Assembly: GCA_002762795.1 (NCBI GenBank)
Contig: PCYA01000018.1
Span: 1-64,000 of the forward strand
Reading direction: 5' to 3'
Length of the DNA: 64,000 nucleotides
Source: Candidatus Woesearchaeota archaeon CG10_big_fil_rev_8_21_14_0_10_37_12
Lineage (GTDB): Archaea > Nanobdellota > Nanobdellia > Woesearchaeales > ARS49
Below, in pieces: positions 1-9,900 of the stretch. The position numbers and the translations under genes are program-made. The first letter of the stretch is position 1. Each line of letters starts with the position of its first letter. Below the pieces are notes generated by a model. That model did no database searches. It had not been told where the DNA came from and saw only the letters and a list, made by a program, of their open reading frames with translations.

Positions 1-2631
1 TGCTTGTTCTGCTTGATCTCTATATGATTTCCAGTCATTTTTTTCTCTGTCGTAAATTTCAGTGGTTTCTGTTGTTTCTGGTTTTCCTGTTGTTCTGCCG
101 TTTTCTATTTTCCATTTTTCTGTTGTTATTATTCTGTATCTGTCCGTAGCATCTTCTGGGTCTTCTAATATTGTTATAATGTCTTGTTGTGTTCTTATGC
201 CTTGTTCTCGATGAATTTGTTCAATGCGTGTTCTGTATCTGTTTCCTATTTTTCTTTTTGAGTGTGGTATTGTTTCTATTCCATCGCATTCTGATTTTGT
301 TACCTTCCATGCTCCTTTTACTTTCTTCCATGTGATGCGTCCTTCATCAAAAATATTGCTTATTTCTCTTTCATTTCCGTTTTGTGTGTATGTGTATTTT
401 GTTCGTGTTTCTTGTACTATAAACGCATCTTTTTTGCTTTTTCGTTCGATGACTTCTTCTATGATTTTGTCTTCGAGTGTTGTTGTGAATGTGTATGTGT
501 CTATGTTTTCTGTTCTTGTTTCTTCTTGTCTTCGTTGTAGTGTGCGATACGTTAAATCTTGATCTGGTCTATATGTTGTGACTGTGACAGTTTCACTATT
601 ATCAATATTGTCTGGCGTCCATATTATTTTTTTATCAAGTGTTTGGCTTGTTTGTTGTGAGTGGTAGCTGAATCTTTCTGTTATATTGTCTGCACTGTAT
701 GTTCTGACTACTGTGTGTTCAGTTAGCCAGTCTATAGTTTTCTGTCCTTCTTGTTGTGAATGTACTTTGTTGTGATTTATGATTTCTTCTGCGAGTGTTG
801 GTTCTGAACTAACAGCGTATGATCTATTGCGTGTGTTGAGTGGTTGGCTATTCCATGAAGTCTGTCCGTTCTCATTGATTCGTACAATATTGCCTTGTTG
901 TAGAATGCTATCTGCTCCGAGGACATATGTTGGCACGGGGTTTATTGCTGCGCGTTCAAATTCAAGTATTGCGCGGTCAGCGAGCTCATCTGCGTTTAAT
1001 TCTGTTCTTGTTGTTGCTTGTTCAGGTTCTGGTGCAGCAGGAATTGCTGTTTGTGGAATTGGAGTTATATCTTGCCAGTTTTCTCCTTCCTTTTTTTCAT
1101 AAACGCGTAGTGTTGATTTTCTGTTAAACGTTTCATCTCTTTCATCTATTCTATATTCGGTTGTGTCTTTTGTTGCTGTCCATTTTGTTCCTAGTTTTGT
1201 TTCTTGTTTTTGTGTTATTGTGTGCTTGGTTCTTCTGCCATCTTTTTCTTCATAAGCGTGTGTTTCTATTGTTTTGTGATTTTCGGTTCCTGTTATTTTT
1301 TGTGTTGTGTATGTTTGCTCTCCTTCTGGTTCTACGCGTTTCCATCCAAACAAGTTTTTTTCAAAGATAAACATTCCGTCATCTATGAGGTCAGGAACAA
1401 GTAATTCTTGGTCGTTTTCTTTGCGTACAATTCTGCTTCTGCGTTCTGTTAATTTTTTGTTTTTTCTGTTGTATTCTTGGTTTACAATTTCTTCTATTTC
1501 GCATTCTTTGTTATCGACAATGGCTTTTGTTTTGAATCTGTATTCAGTAATGTCGGCTGTTTCTGTGCTGTATGCGTGTACTGTTGCTTTGCGTGGTGTT
1601 TCTGCATCTGTTGTTAATTCCGTAAGGAGCATTCCTTCTAGTCCTTGTGTTAGTTTTCCTGTCCAGTTGATTGTTTTTTTATCATTGTTTGATTCACCTG
1701 TTCTGATTGCGAATTTTTCAGTGATGGTGATGTTGTTTGCTTTAGCTTGGCATGTTCTGTCTAGTGTTGCTTTAATTCTGTCGTTTCCTGTGAGCGTATG
1801 GCGTCTTCTGTCTTCTATTAGTGATGGTCTTCTCAGCGTAATACCTTTAATTTTGTAGGTTCTCGTGCGATTGTCTTTTCGTTTTCTGCTTTCTCGTGTC
1901 GCTTCTTCTTCGTATTCTTTTGTTCCACTGATAATGCCAGTACGGTTTTCGTCAATTACTGTGTATGGTGCTGCTGGTAGTCCGAGTTGTTCTACGCGGT
2001 ATTCTATTGGTAATTCTTTTGTTGTTGCTATTCGTATGCTGTCTTGTCGTGCGGTTGTTCCTGTGATTGGTGTTGGATCTGTTGCAGTTGTTTCTGATCT
2101 TGATGCAAGTAAAGAGGGGTCTGTTTGTTGTATTATTGTTGGGTCATTAGCTCCTGAAGGTTCGCCTTCTCCTAATGTGATTGTTGGAGAGTTCGCGCTT
2201 GCGTCTGCAACAACTGCTGGTGGTAGTGCAGTTGTTGCATCTGGTGGTATTGGTTCTTGAGCTGTTCCTGCATCTGCTGGTGGATCAACAACTTCGCCAC
2301 TAATCTGCCCGTCATTGTTTGTAATTCGTACAGTAACTCGTGTTGAATCATGTGGTGCTGGTTCTGCAGGTATTGCAATTTCTTCAGCAGCAACAAGTCT
2401 TCCTTCTCTATCAAATTCAAAAGTATGTTGTCCAAAGAATGATGTTCCGCCAGGTCTGTCATCAGCTTGTGCAGCTGCTAGTTGTGGAGATCCTATTGTG
2501 CCATCATCTATTGTATTTGCTACATTTGCTGTTGCTTCTGGAATTGTTGGTCGAGGTAGTTCGTAAGCTAATCTTTTGTCATCGTCTGTTGGCCGTACTT
2601 GCCTTATTCGTGTGTTGTCTAATTCAGTCAT
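1..2631 (-). CDS. Large repetitive Thr/Glu/Arg-rich protein, truncated by window edge (at least 877 codons)
   Basis: Not in ORF track. Hand translation from ATG at 2631 (MTELDNTRIRQVRPTDDDKRLAYELPRPTIPEATANVANTIDDG...) stays open to base 1. ATGA overlap with the stop of the upstream gene (2628-2630). Contains beta-rich units similar to those in the neighbouring 854-aa protein. Confidence 0.85.
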   Translation of the reverse strand, partial: MTELDNTRIRQVRPTDDDKRLAYELPRPTIPEATANVANTIDDGTIGSPQLAAAQADDRPGGTSFFGQHTFEFDREGRLVAAEEIAIPAEPAPHDSTRVTVRITNNDGQISGEVVDPPADAGTAQEPIPPDATTALPPAVVADASANSPTITLGEGEPSGANDPTIIQQTDPSLLASRSETTATDPTPITGTTARQDSIRIATTKELPIEYRVEQLGLPAAPYTVIDENRTGIISGTKEYEEEATRESRKRKDNRTRTYKIKGITLRRPSLIEDRRRHTLTGNDRIKATLDRTCQAKANNITITEKFAIRTGESNNDKKTINWTGKLTQGLEGMLLTELTTDAETPRKATVHAYSTETADITEYRFKTKAIVDNKECEIEEIVNQEYNRKNKKLTERRSRIVRKENDQELLVPDLIDDGMFIFEKNLFGWKRVEPEGEQTYTTQKITGTENHKTIETHAYEEKDGRRTKHTITQKQETKLGTKWTATKDTTEYRIDERDETFNRKSTLRVYEKKEGENWQDITPIPQTAIPAAPEPEQATTRTELNADELADRAILEFERAAINPVPTYVLGADSILQQGNIVRINENGQTSWNSQPLNTRNRSYAVSSEPTLAEEIINHNKVHSQQEGQKTIDWLTEHTVVRTYSADNITERFSYHSQQTSQTLDKKIIWTPDNIDNSETVTVTTYRPDQDLTYRTLQRRQEETRTENIDTYTFTTTLEDKIIEEVIERKSKKDAFIVQETRTKYTYTQNGNEREISNIFDEGRITWKKVKGAWKVTKSECDGIETIPHSKRKIGNRYRTRIEQIHREQGIRTQQDIITILEDPEDATDRYRIITTEKWKIENGRTTGKPETTETTEIYDREKNDWKSYRDQAEQA

Positions 2632-5192
2632 AGTGCTTCAGGCGCTCCTGATTTTGGTTTCTGGTCAATTTCAAATGCGATCGTTTCGTGTTCGAGTATG
2701 ATTGGTTCTTCTGTTCCTCTATACGCACGTAATATTCTGTTTTCAACAACTCGTGCAGGATCAGTTGTTGTCGGAATGGTGCATCTGGTTTCGATGATTT
2801 CTTCTAGTGATTCATCGTTTATTGATGTTCGGTACACGTAACCTATTGTGAGTACTGTTCCTTGATCAGTATCTCTTGATGTTCTGTATCTTGTAAGTTC
2901 TGTATATTCTTGATCTGCATCATATTCGCAGAGCTGTACATCTCCATCAGTAGCTGTTTGTGATTTTTTTCTGAATGTTATTTTTCTTTGGTGCAAGCCA
3001 TCGTCCTCAGGTATGTACGTATCTTCTGTGACTTTATTAGCTTCGTATTCTCTGACGCAGGTTAGAGATTTGCATGTCATGCTTTCTCTTTCCAGTTCAA
3101 TGCCATCAACACCATCTCCTGTTAGATAAGAACTGGTGTGTTCGTATTTTTCATTTTTGGTGGTTACTTGTACTCCATATCGGCTGGCAGTTATTGTGCA
3201 TATTGGTTTATCAAAATTAAATGGAGGGAGTTCATCGTCTGAATAAGGCTCATCTTCGGATAAACCAGAAGGTCTGCCAGATGTTTCAGGCAATCGTGTT
3301 GATTGTTCTTGATCAAGTGTCCATTCGCCATCTTGTTGTGTCCAGACAAGTCTGCTTCCCTCAACAAAGGTTTTTTCGTCAGGAGTATCAGCGTGATATG
3401 TTTCCATTGTTCGCATTTCGCTGAATCTTCCTCGTGAAGGTGTGTGTCGGTGTTCTATTTTTTCTTCAAGAACTCGGCCATCCTCTTCAGGTGTTGTAAA
3501 TATGTATCCTGTTACTTCTTTTCCATCATTTGTGAATGTGTATCGTTCTAATTCAGTGTTTCCATTGTTTGCTTCAAATGTAGTGACTTTTGCAATTCCA
3601 TCTTCTTCCTCTTTGTCTGTTTCTGTCCAGACAATGCGTGATGTTTGGTTTGGTGTTTCATCAGCTGCTGCAGTACCTGCAAATGTTTGTTGAGTGATGA
3701 CTGTTTTACCATTTCGTGTTTCATATCTTCTGACGAGCGTTTCTAGTTGGTCAAAGCGGGTTTTTTCTGTTCGTTCATTTGTAAGTGCAGGAGTTTCTCC
3801 AATGTTGTAAACGCGTGTACGAGCATAAAAGTCTAGTTGGTTGAGTTGTCTGTGCTCGTTTACACTTGTTTGAGAATCTTGGCGATCAATGCTGAGAATT
3901 TGATAATCTTGAGAATAGACTGTCTCTCCTCCAGATATTTCAGCAAGTGATTCAGCCAATGCTGTTCGAGGAATTGGTTCAGTTTCTGCTCGACTTCTCT
4001 CAGCAAGGTCAGAATTATTTGCAGAAACAGCTGCTAAAGAATCATCATTCTCTGCTGGATCTGGAACAACCATTGCTTGTTGTCCATGAGTTTCTTCGTC
4101 ATCATCAACTTCAGGTGGCTCAACAACTATTTCCCACTTATCTTCTCTTTTTTCCCAGTAAAGTGTAGTTGCATAGTCGAGGTCTTTTATTTTTTCTGAT
4201 GAGGTATGTTCTTCAAAGAATCTTTGCTCCCTGAATGTTCCATCATTAGGGTTGTAAATAAATCGTATTTCTTCTATTTCTTCTCTGTCGTTGGTGTTTC
4301 TTTTGTTAAATACGTATTCAGTTATTGAAACTCCGTCTTCTATTCGGGTGTATTTTTCAAGTTGAGTTGCTCCGCTTGCATGGAACTTTGTTTCAGTAAC
4401 ACCATCAATTTCTTCTTGTTCTGTTTCTGTCCAGATAAGTCCGTACTTGCGCTCTTTTCCTTCGTAGAAATCTCTTGTCACTCTTTCTTTATCATCTTGG
4501 CGTGAGTATCTCGTGACTGTTGTTTCTAATGTTTCTTTGCCAGAGAAATCTCTGCCTTCGAACTTTAATTCAGGAGTTTCTCCAGAAATATCATATGTTC
4601 TTTTTCGTGTATCTGATAGTCCATCAGGAAGAGTTCTTCTTTCAGTTACTTTGGCAAGTTCATTTATGTATTCGATATTACAAATTTCAAACTGTGGTTC
4701 TTGAATAACTGATTCTCCAAGCTCTGCTAATGTATTTGCTTCTCGTTTTGCAGGAGAGCCATCTCCGTCTAAAGGAATCGCTCTGTCTTGTTTTGCAAGT
4801 AAGTCTTCTAAATTACTTCCTGCTGGTACGTCATTCCATTTTTCTGTTTTTGGTGGGTTGAACCATTGTGCTGCTGCAGGGTTTGTTTCTTTTAATCGTC
4901 CTAAAGCGGATCCTATCACTTTGAAAATACCAGAGTCTGTTGATGTATCTGAGGGAATATATGTTTCATCTGTTCTTGTTGTAACTCGTACGCCGTTTGG
5001 TCTTTCTTCTGTTCTGTATCTATATAGTGTTGCTTGTTGAAAACCAGAGGGCGTGTTTTGTATAACAACGTGATCAACATATTTTCCTTTATTATCTGTT
5101 TCAATTGTACCACGATCGATTGTTATTCCTTCTTGCGCCAGAAGTTGTGTTAACCGCAGTCCTTCTTCTTGTGGTATGTGAGGGTCAGTCAT
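2628..5192 (-). CDS. Repeat-containing protein (854 aa), at least two ~170-aa internal repeats
   Basis: Long ORF; repeats aligned by eye: RTYDISGETPELKFE...LIWTETEQEEIDGVTETKF...ATTLYWEKREDKWEI and RVYNIGETPALTNE...IVWTETDKEEEDGIAKVTTF...SRLVWTQQDGEWTL. Confidence 0.85.
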   Translation of the reverse strand: MTDPHIPQEEGLRLTQLLAQEGITIDRGTIETDNKGKYVDHVVIQNTPSGFQQATLYRYRTEERPNGVRVTTRTDETYIPSDTSTDSGIFKVIGSALGRLKETNPAAAQWFNPPKTEKWNDVPAGSNLEDLLAKQDRAIPLDGDGSPAKREANTLAELGESVIQEPQFEICNIEYINELAKVTERRTLPDGLSDTRKRTYDISGETPELKFEGRDFSGKETLETTVTRYSRQDDKERVTRDFYEGKERKYGLIWTETEQEEIDGVTETKFHASGATQLEKYTRIEDGVSITEYVFNKRNTNDREEIEEIRFIYNPNDGTFREQRFFEEHTSSEKIKDLDYATTLYWEKREDKWEIVVEPPEVDDDEETHGQQAMVVPDPAENDDSLAAVSANNSDLAERSRAETEPIPRTALAESLAEISGGETVYSQDYQILSIDRQDSQTSVNEHRQLNQLDFYARTRVYNIGETPALTNERTEKTRFDQLETLVRRYETRNGKTVITQQTFAGTAAADETPNQTSRIVWTETDKEEEDGIAKVTTFEANNGNTELERYTFTNDGKEVTGYIFTTPEEDGRVLEEKIEHRHTPSRGRFSEMRTMETYHADTPDEKTFVEGSRLVWTQQDGEWTLDQEQSTRLPETSGRPSGLSEDEPYSDDELPPFNFDKPICTITASRYGVQVTTKNEKYEHTSSYLTGDGVDGIELERESMTCKSLTCVREYEANKVTEDTYIPEDDGLHQRKITFRKKSQTATDGDVQLCEYDADQEYTELTRYRTSRDTDQGTVLTIGYVYRTSINDESLEEIIETRCTIPTTTDPARVVENRILRAYRGTEEPIILEHETIAFEIDQKPKSGAPEAL

Positions 5193-5341
5193 TGAGTGCT
5201 ACCTCCATACTTGTTAAAAAAAGCGTGTTATTATGTGTTGTCCAAATCATTACTCTCCCTCAAAACAGCATCACAAAGAATGATATATAAAGCTTTCGTC
5301 TTGTTACTACTAATAAATGACTTTTAAGAAGTTTCTTGCTT

Positions 5342-5464
5342 TAGGCAACTTTGAATTTGTCAGTTTTTTGGTGAATGGCGTGAACGCCCTGTGATTTTTG
5401 TCGTCGATATTCAAAGTTGGCTTAGGAAACTTTGACTCAATTTCAATAGTTTTTCAAAGTTCCC
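5342..5464. repeat. Two-arm palindromic intergenic element (copy A)
   Basis: GGCAACTTTGAAT...ATTCAAAGTTGGC followed by GGAAACTTTGA...TCAAAGTTCCC; near-identical arms recur at 21100-21321 and partly at 19620-19742. Confidence 0.8.
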
Positions 5465-5481
5465 TTTACACTTTTAGCTTA

Positions 5482-6138
5482 TTAATTTCCGCTGTGTTTT
5501 TGTTGTCCTTGCTTTTGCTCTTCAGCGCGTACTTCTCGTTTGTATTCGTTTTCTATTTGTTCGCGTTTCATCTGGTAAGAAGTTCTTTCTGCGCGAAGTC
5601 TGTCTATTTCTAGGTGTATTGTTTCTTGTTCTTGTCTTCCTAGTGCTTCTAGCTGTCGTCTTTTGCTCAGAATTCCTGATGGCAATCTGGTTCTTTCTTG
5701 AGGTAAACCATACATGTCTGCAAGTCTTCCTTCAAGATATTCTCTCCGATAGTTTTTTGCTCCTTTGATTGTTACTCCGTCTAATGTTTGTGTGCTTTCG
5801 TATGCAATGCGTCTCCAGAATTCAGCGTAATCTGCATCTGTTGTTTTCCATCCAGGTTGGTCTGCTTTTATTTTTTCCCAGAGGTTATTTACAATTGTTT
5901 CAGCATCCTCGTTGTTAGTGTATTGTGTTTGTATTTTGATTGTTTTTCCGTTGTTGCTGCCGGGCTTGATTTCTATGATTTTGAAGTCGCCGGATATTTT
6001 TCCGCCTTCGCTATTTTCAACGTCTGTTATACTGGTTTTCCTTGTATTTGGTGCAGTTTTTTCTTCTCCTGGAAGCATGTAGCAGCTTGCTATTGCTACC
6101 AGAGATCCTATGGTTGCGCTGGCGAGTAGTCCTCTCAT
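5482..6138 (-). CDS. Predicted lipoprotein with charged C-terminal helix (218 aa)
   Basis: MRGLLASATIGSLVAIASCYMLPG: signal peptide with lipobox-like IASC; C-terminus Glu/Arg/Lys/Gln-rich helix. Confidence 0.75.
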   Translation of the reverse strand: MRGLLASATIGSLVAIASCYMLPGEEKTAPNTRKTSITDVENSEGGKISGDFKIIEIKPGSNNGKTIKIQTQYTNNEDAETIVNNLWEKIKADQPGWKTTDADYAEFWRRIAYESTQTLDGVTIKGAKNYRREYLEGRLADMYGLPQERTRLPSGILSKRRQLEALGRQEQETIHLEIDRLRAERTSYQMKREQIENEYKREVRAEEQKQGQQKHSGN

Positions 6139-6290
6139 GTGTTTTTAAAAAAGGATATCTTATTTAAATCTTTCCAGAATAACTACTGTAAAGTAACCAC
6201 ATATTTTATTTGTTGTGATACTCTGCTCCTTGGGGCGGTTGGGTTTGTCCTTGTTTTGCTTGCGATTGATGAGTATCATACGTTAAAAAT

Positions 6291-6522
6291 ATCCGGAGCT
6301 CTGCTCTCCGGTGTGATTTTTATTGCAAAGTTCGCAGGACTTTGCACTGGGGTTTAAAACCCCGCCCAGCTGGAAGTTGGAGACTTCCAGCTTGCTCAGA
6401 AAATTACACACCTATATGATTTTTGTAATTTTCTGACATTTAGGGCGAACTTTACAAGTAGAAAAACGCACGATAAAATACCCCGACCTTCAGGTCGGGG
6501 AATAGTGCATTTTTCTTTATTT
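6291..6522. repeat. Composite nested palindromic element with REP-like hairpins
   Basis: TCCGGAGCTCTGCTCTCCGG, ATTGCAAAGTTCGC...GGCGAACTTTACAA, GGGGTTTAAAACCCC, AGCTGGAAGTTGGAGACTTCCAGCT, CAGAAAATTAC...GTAATTTTCTG, CCCCGACCTTCAGGTCGGGG; outer frame shared with 24911-25043. Confidence 0.85.
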
Positions 6523-6628
6523 TTGTCTCAACATTCTCCTATGCTTTCTGACTTTTTTCGTCGAAACGTTTATAACTGCTAACTTCTTACTTCTGACTGA
6601 GAACTTTAAAAGGGGTTTAAAGGGGGAA

Positions 6629-8200
6629 ATGGCACTTGTTGAGAATGTTCATCTAAATTGGTTTCTTGAATTCTTAATTTTAACACTTTTGTTTACTTTG
6701 TTTGTGTATATGGGTGGAAAAAACTTTTTTGCGAAGGATAAGGAGATGAAAAAGCTTATGCGTTTCACGTCTGTTGTTGCAGGTGCTGTTGCTGCGCTTG
6801 GTATTAAAGCGCGAGTTGATGGTTCTATTCTTGAGTTGATGTATGAAAGCGCATTATTCTGGCCTGTTATGTTACTGGTTGTTGCTGCTGTTTTGGTGCG
6901 TTTTATTGTTGCGCCGATTGTGAAATCTTTTACAGGGCAAATAACTGGTAAGTGGAATTGGTTTAATGTTGGTTTTATTGCCTTGGTTATTGTTGGCTTG
7001 TTTTGGTTTTTCTGGGAAGAAATAGTTTCTGGCTTGTTTGGTGCAATTAGTTTTGGAAAGATTGGTTTTTTCTTGTTGTTGTCTTTTGGGATTTGGTTGT
7101 GGTTGAAGTATAAAGTTTTTGAAGGTGGTAAGGGTCTTGGTTACAAATCATTTGTCGTGTTTACAATTTTGTTTGCGTTTTTCTTTTTTGGTTATGGTGG
7201 TTGGTGGGGTTTGATAATTTTAGCGTTGATCGCTGTTGCTGTCGCGTTTGCTTTTTATTGGGCAAAAGTAAAATTGACAGGCGTTACTGGAGAGCTTAAA
7301 AAAGCAGGAAAAGAAACGTATGAGCGTACTGTTTGGGATACATTTCTTGGCGGGCGCAGGGAAGCTTCAAGCGATTTTAAAGTCAGTGAAATTACTGATA
7401 ATATTTCTGCTGCTGTTGCTTCAACAAGGAATACTCCTGATTTGAGTTTAGCGTCTGCTCCTGGAGGAATTTTTATGAGGAAAATGATGCGTGATCTTGC
7501 AGCTGCAAAGATTGTTGTTGATCAGGTTAAGAAAATGAGTGGTTTGTACGCAATTGTGACAAAGCTTGCTCGTCGTGTTCAGGCGATGGGGACGCGTGTG
7601 AGTAGTGCTTTTGCAGAAGCAAATAGAGCAGGACGTGCTGATGAGGCCTTGCAGGGGCGCCAAATTGAATTGCTCACTCAATTAAATCTGAGGCAGCGTG
7701 GCGCTCCTCCTACTTTGTATGAGAATTTGCAAACGCTTGCTGCACAAATTCGTGAAGTTAGTTTTTCAAATTTGGAAGGGTTGTACAAAGCATATGAAGC
7801 AGCGCTTACTGCGTATAGTAAAAAACCAAGTGCAGAAGGAAAGAATGCTCTTGAGTCTGCAAGAAAATCTTTAAATGCAGAACTAAAAGAAGTTCAGGAA
7901 AATTCAGATATGATTCGCGCTACAACAAATCTTGAGAGGTATACTGCAATGGCTAACAATTTTGAGCAGGACGTTGAAGCGTTTGAAAGGGCTTGCCTTG
8001 GTGAAGTTGTTCCTGAAGAAGGTGAAGGTGCTCGTGAAGGTGCTCCTGAACCTGTTGCTGAATCCGGCGCAGTTAGTGCTGGCAAGCTAACAGAAAGTTT
8101 GGTTGATGATGTTGGTACTAATATAAAAGAGGTTTCTGATTTGGTTGCTAAAGTCGATAGTGTATTGGACGATCGTACTTTTTTGGAGGGCAAGGCGTGA
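6629..8200 (+). CDS. Multi-TM membrane protein with C-terminal coiled-coil region
   Basis: 523 aa; about seven hydrophobic segments in the first 230 aa, then a helical, charged tail. Start of a four-gene operon. Confidence 0.85.
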   Translation: MALVENVHLNWFLEFLILTLLFTLFVYMGGKNFFAKDKEMKKLMRFTSVVAGAVAALGIKARVDGSILELMYESALFWPVMLLVVAAVLVRFIVAPIVKSFTGQITGKWNWFNVGFIALVIVGLFWFFWEEIVSGLFGAISFGKIGFFLLLSFGIWLWLKYKVFEGGKGLGYKSFVVFTILFAFFFFGYGGWWGLIILALIAVAVAFAFYWAKVKLTGVTGELKKAGKETYERTVWDTFLGGRREASSDFKVSEITDNISAAVASTRNTPDLSLASAPGGIFMRKMMRDLAAAKIVVDQVKKMSGLYAIVTKLARRVQAMGTRVSSAFAEANRAGRADEALQGRQIELLTQLNLRQRGAPPTLYENLQTLAAQIREVSFSNLEGLYKAYEAALTAYSKKPSAEGKNALESARKSLNAELKEVQENSDMIRATTNLERYTAMANNFEQDVEAFERACLGEVVPEEGEGAREGAPEPVAESGAVSAGKLTESLVDDVGTNIKEVSDLVAKVDSVLDDRTFLEGKA

Positions 8201-9900
8201 CTTTACAGGCTGAGTTAGAGCAGGAACTAAAGCGTTTGGAGAGTGAAGATAAAAAGAGTTTTCGAAATCTTAAGCCGGAAGTTGTTAAGTTAATAAGGCG
8301 TGCCAAGGTTGTTGTTGATGCTTTGGAGCGTGCAAGGTTTGCTAAGAAGCAACTGGTAGAGTTTGATGAGCGTATTAGAACTTTTCAGAGGACTGCACAG
8401 TCAGAAGTAAGGCGTCTTAGTGAGGCTGACGCGCGGGCAGTTATTGAACAAAAGAAACGCGCTGTCGCACAGTATTGGCAAAGTAAAAAAAATGATGTGC
8501 TTCCTGCTTTGAACCATGTTGTTTCTTCTGCTTTTTTAAAAGCAAAAGATGATCTTAAGCGTGACGGTGAAGCTATGTTTGCTCGTTTGAGGGGACTTCC
8601 TGTTGGCAGGGGTGAGTCTGATAGAGACTTTTTGAATCGCATTGCCAGTTCTGTTGAATCTATTGCTAAATCTACAGATGACTTTATTGCTTCTGCCAAA
8701 AACGTTTTAAAGAATATTGAATTGTTTTACCAACAGTTCAAAAAAGAGCTTGATTGGCTTAATAGTGTTCGCAATGAGTTTGCGGGAGTTAGTTGGTTTG
8801 ATGAAGGTGTCAAATTTAATTCAGATCAGATCAATGATTTTCTTAAACAAGTAAAAAGTATTGAAACTATTGTAACTGACTATTTGACTGCACTTGTTGA
8901 TTTTAAAAATGGCAGGTTGAGTAAGGCTGTTTCTTTTATTGACTCGATTAAGAAGTTAGGAGTTACAAAGATTGATCGCGAACGTATTGAATCTGGTTTT
9001 AGTGATCTTGTCAAAAGTTTTAACGTAGTTAATAAAGGGAATTATGGTAGTTTTTCTACTTATGTTGTTAGTGTTAATAACTACCTAAATAAAAGATCTG
9101 AGGTACTTGGTGATAATGTTGCTATTTTTAAGAAAAAATATGTTGATCTCAAAGGAGAAAATAATGCGGCATTATTAAATAAAAAATTAGCAGAACAGAA
9201 AGAAATTCTGCAAGCTTTGCAATCCCAAGTAGATGATATAAGTGAGTCTTTTGAAGAGTCTGATGCTTGGAGAGAACGCGCAGGTAAGTCTGTAATAGAT
9301 ATTGAAACTAAACTGAAAAAAACATCTATTGAGATTGATGCACAACATGCAAGACTTGAAGCAGAAGGTTTGGAGTATGAAACTAAAAGAGCAATAAATG
9401 AACTTAAAAGTATAGAGAAACAACTTAAAGCGAATAAACAGCTGCTTTTCGGGCTTGGTGAGTATGTTAGAAAAAATAAAGAGCGGTTTGAAGTTGTTGA
9501 GAATGAAGTGATTGCATTAGCTGGTCAGTTTGGAATTATTGAACAAGCTATTTCACAAAAAGTGGTTGATAGAGCAAGATCCATCCTAGAAGAAAAAATT
9601 GAACCAGGAATTGAGAAAGTGCAGAGAGAACTGGCCGATTTGAAATTTAATCTGGTTGTTGAAGAATTTAGTAAGTGGGAGTCTGCTTTTGGTAATGCTT
9701 TGGTAGTAATTAATGAACAGTTAAATAAGATTGAAGAGTTTATTGAATCAAGGCTTTCTGCAAGTTCTGGAGGCAGGCATTTTGTTAATGCTGTTGAGCG
9801 TGAGTCATTCCATAGAGAAACTGAAGAAGGATTGGAAGGGTTACGTGGTTTAGGTAGAGGAGGGAATGCATCTACAGGTGATGCGTCTGAGTGGGTATAA
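8197..9900 (+). CDS. Long coiled-coil protein (567 aa)
   Basis: Overlaps previous stop by 4 nt; translation is almost entirely helical/heptad-like (MTLQAELEQELKRLESEDKK...). Confidence 0.85.
   Translation: MTLQAELEQELKRLESEDKKSFRNLKPEVVKLIRRAKVVVDALERARFAKKQLVEFDERIRTFQRTAQSEVRRLSEADARAVIEQKKRAVAQYWQSKKNDVLPALNHVVSSAFLKAKDDLKRDGEAMFARLRGLPVGRGESDRDFLNRIASSVESIAKSTDDFIASAKNVLKNIELFYQQFKKELDWLNSVRNEFAGVSWFDEGVKFNSDQINDFLKQVKSIETIVTDYLTALVDFKNGRLSKAVSFIDSIKKLGVTKIDRERIESGFSDLVKSFNVVNKGNYGSFSTYVVSVNNYLNKRSEVLGDNVAIFKKKYVDLKGENNAALLNKKLAEQKEILQALQSQVDDISESFEESDAWRERAGKSVIDIETKLKKTSIEIDAQHARLEAEGLEYETKRAINELKSIEKQLKANKQLLFGLGEYVRKNKERFEVVENEVIALAGQFGIIEQAISQKVVDRARSILEEKIEPGIEKVQRELADLKFNLVVEEFSKWESAFGNALVVINEQLNKIEEFIESRLSASSGGRHFVNAVERESFHRETEEGLEGLRGLGRGGNASTGDASEWV

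Noticed and set aside
224-2633. Plus-strand and alternative-frame ORFs across 1-2633
   Set aside because: They are antisense to or overlap the continuous minus-strand CDS that runs off the window edge; Val/Ser/Phe/Cys-rich shadow translations.
2628-5192. Antisense ORFs such as 3221-3424, 4513-4704, 4858-5040
   Set aside because: Shadow ORFs of the 854-aa repeat protein.
6139-6357. 72-aa ORF
   Set aside because: Runs into the palindromic element; no ribosome-binding or family evidence.
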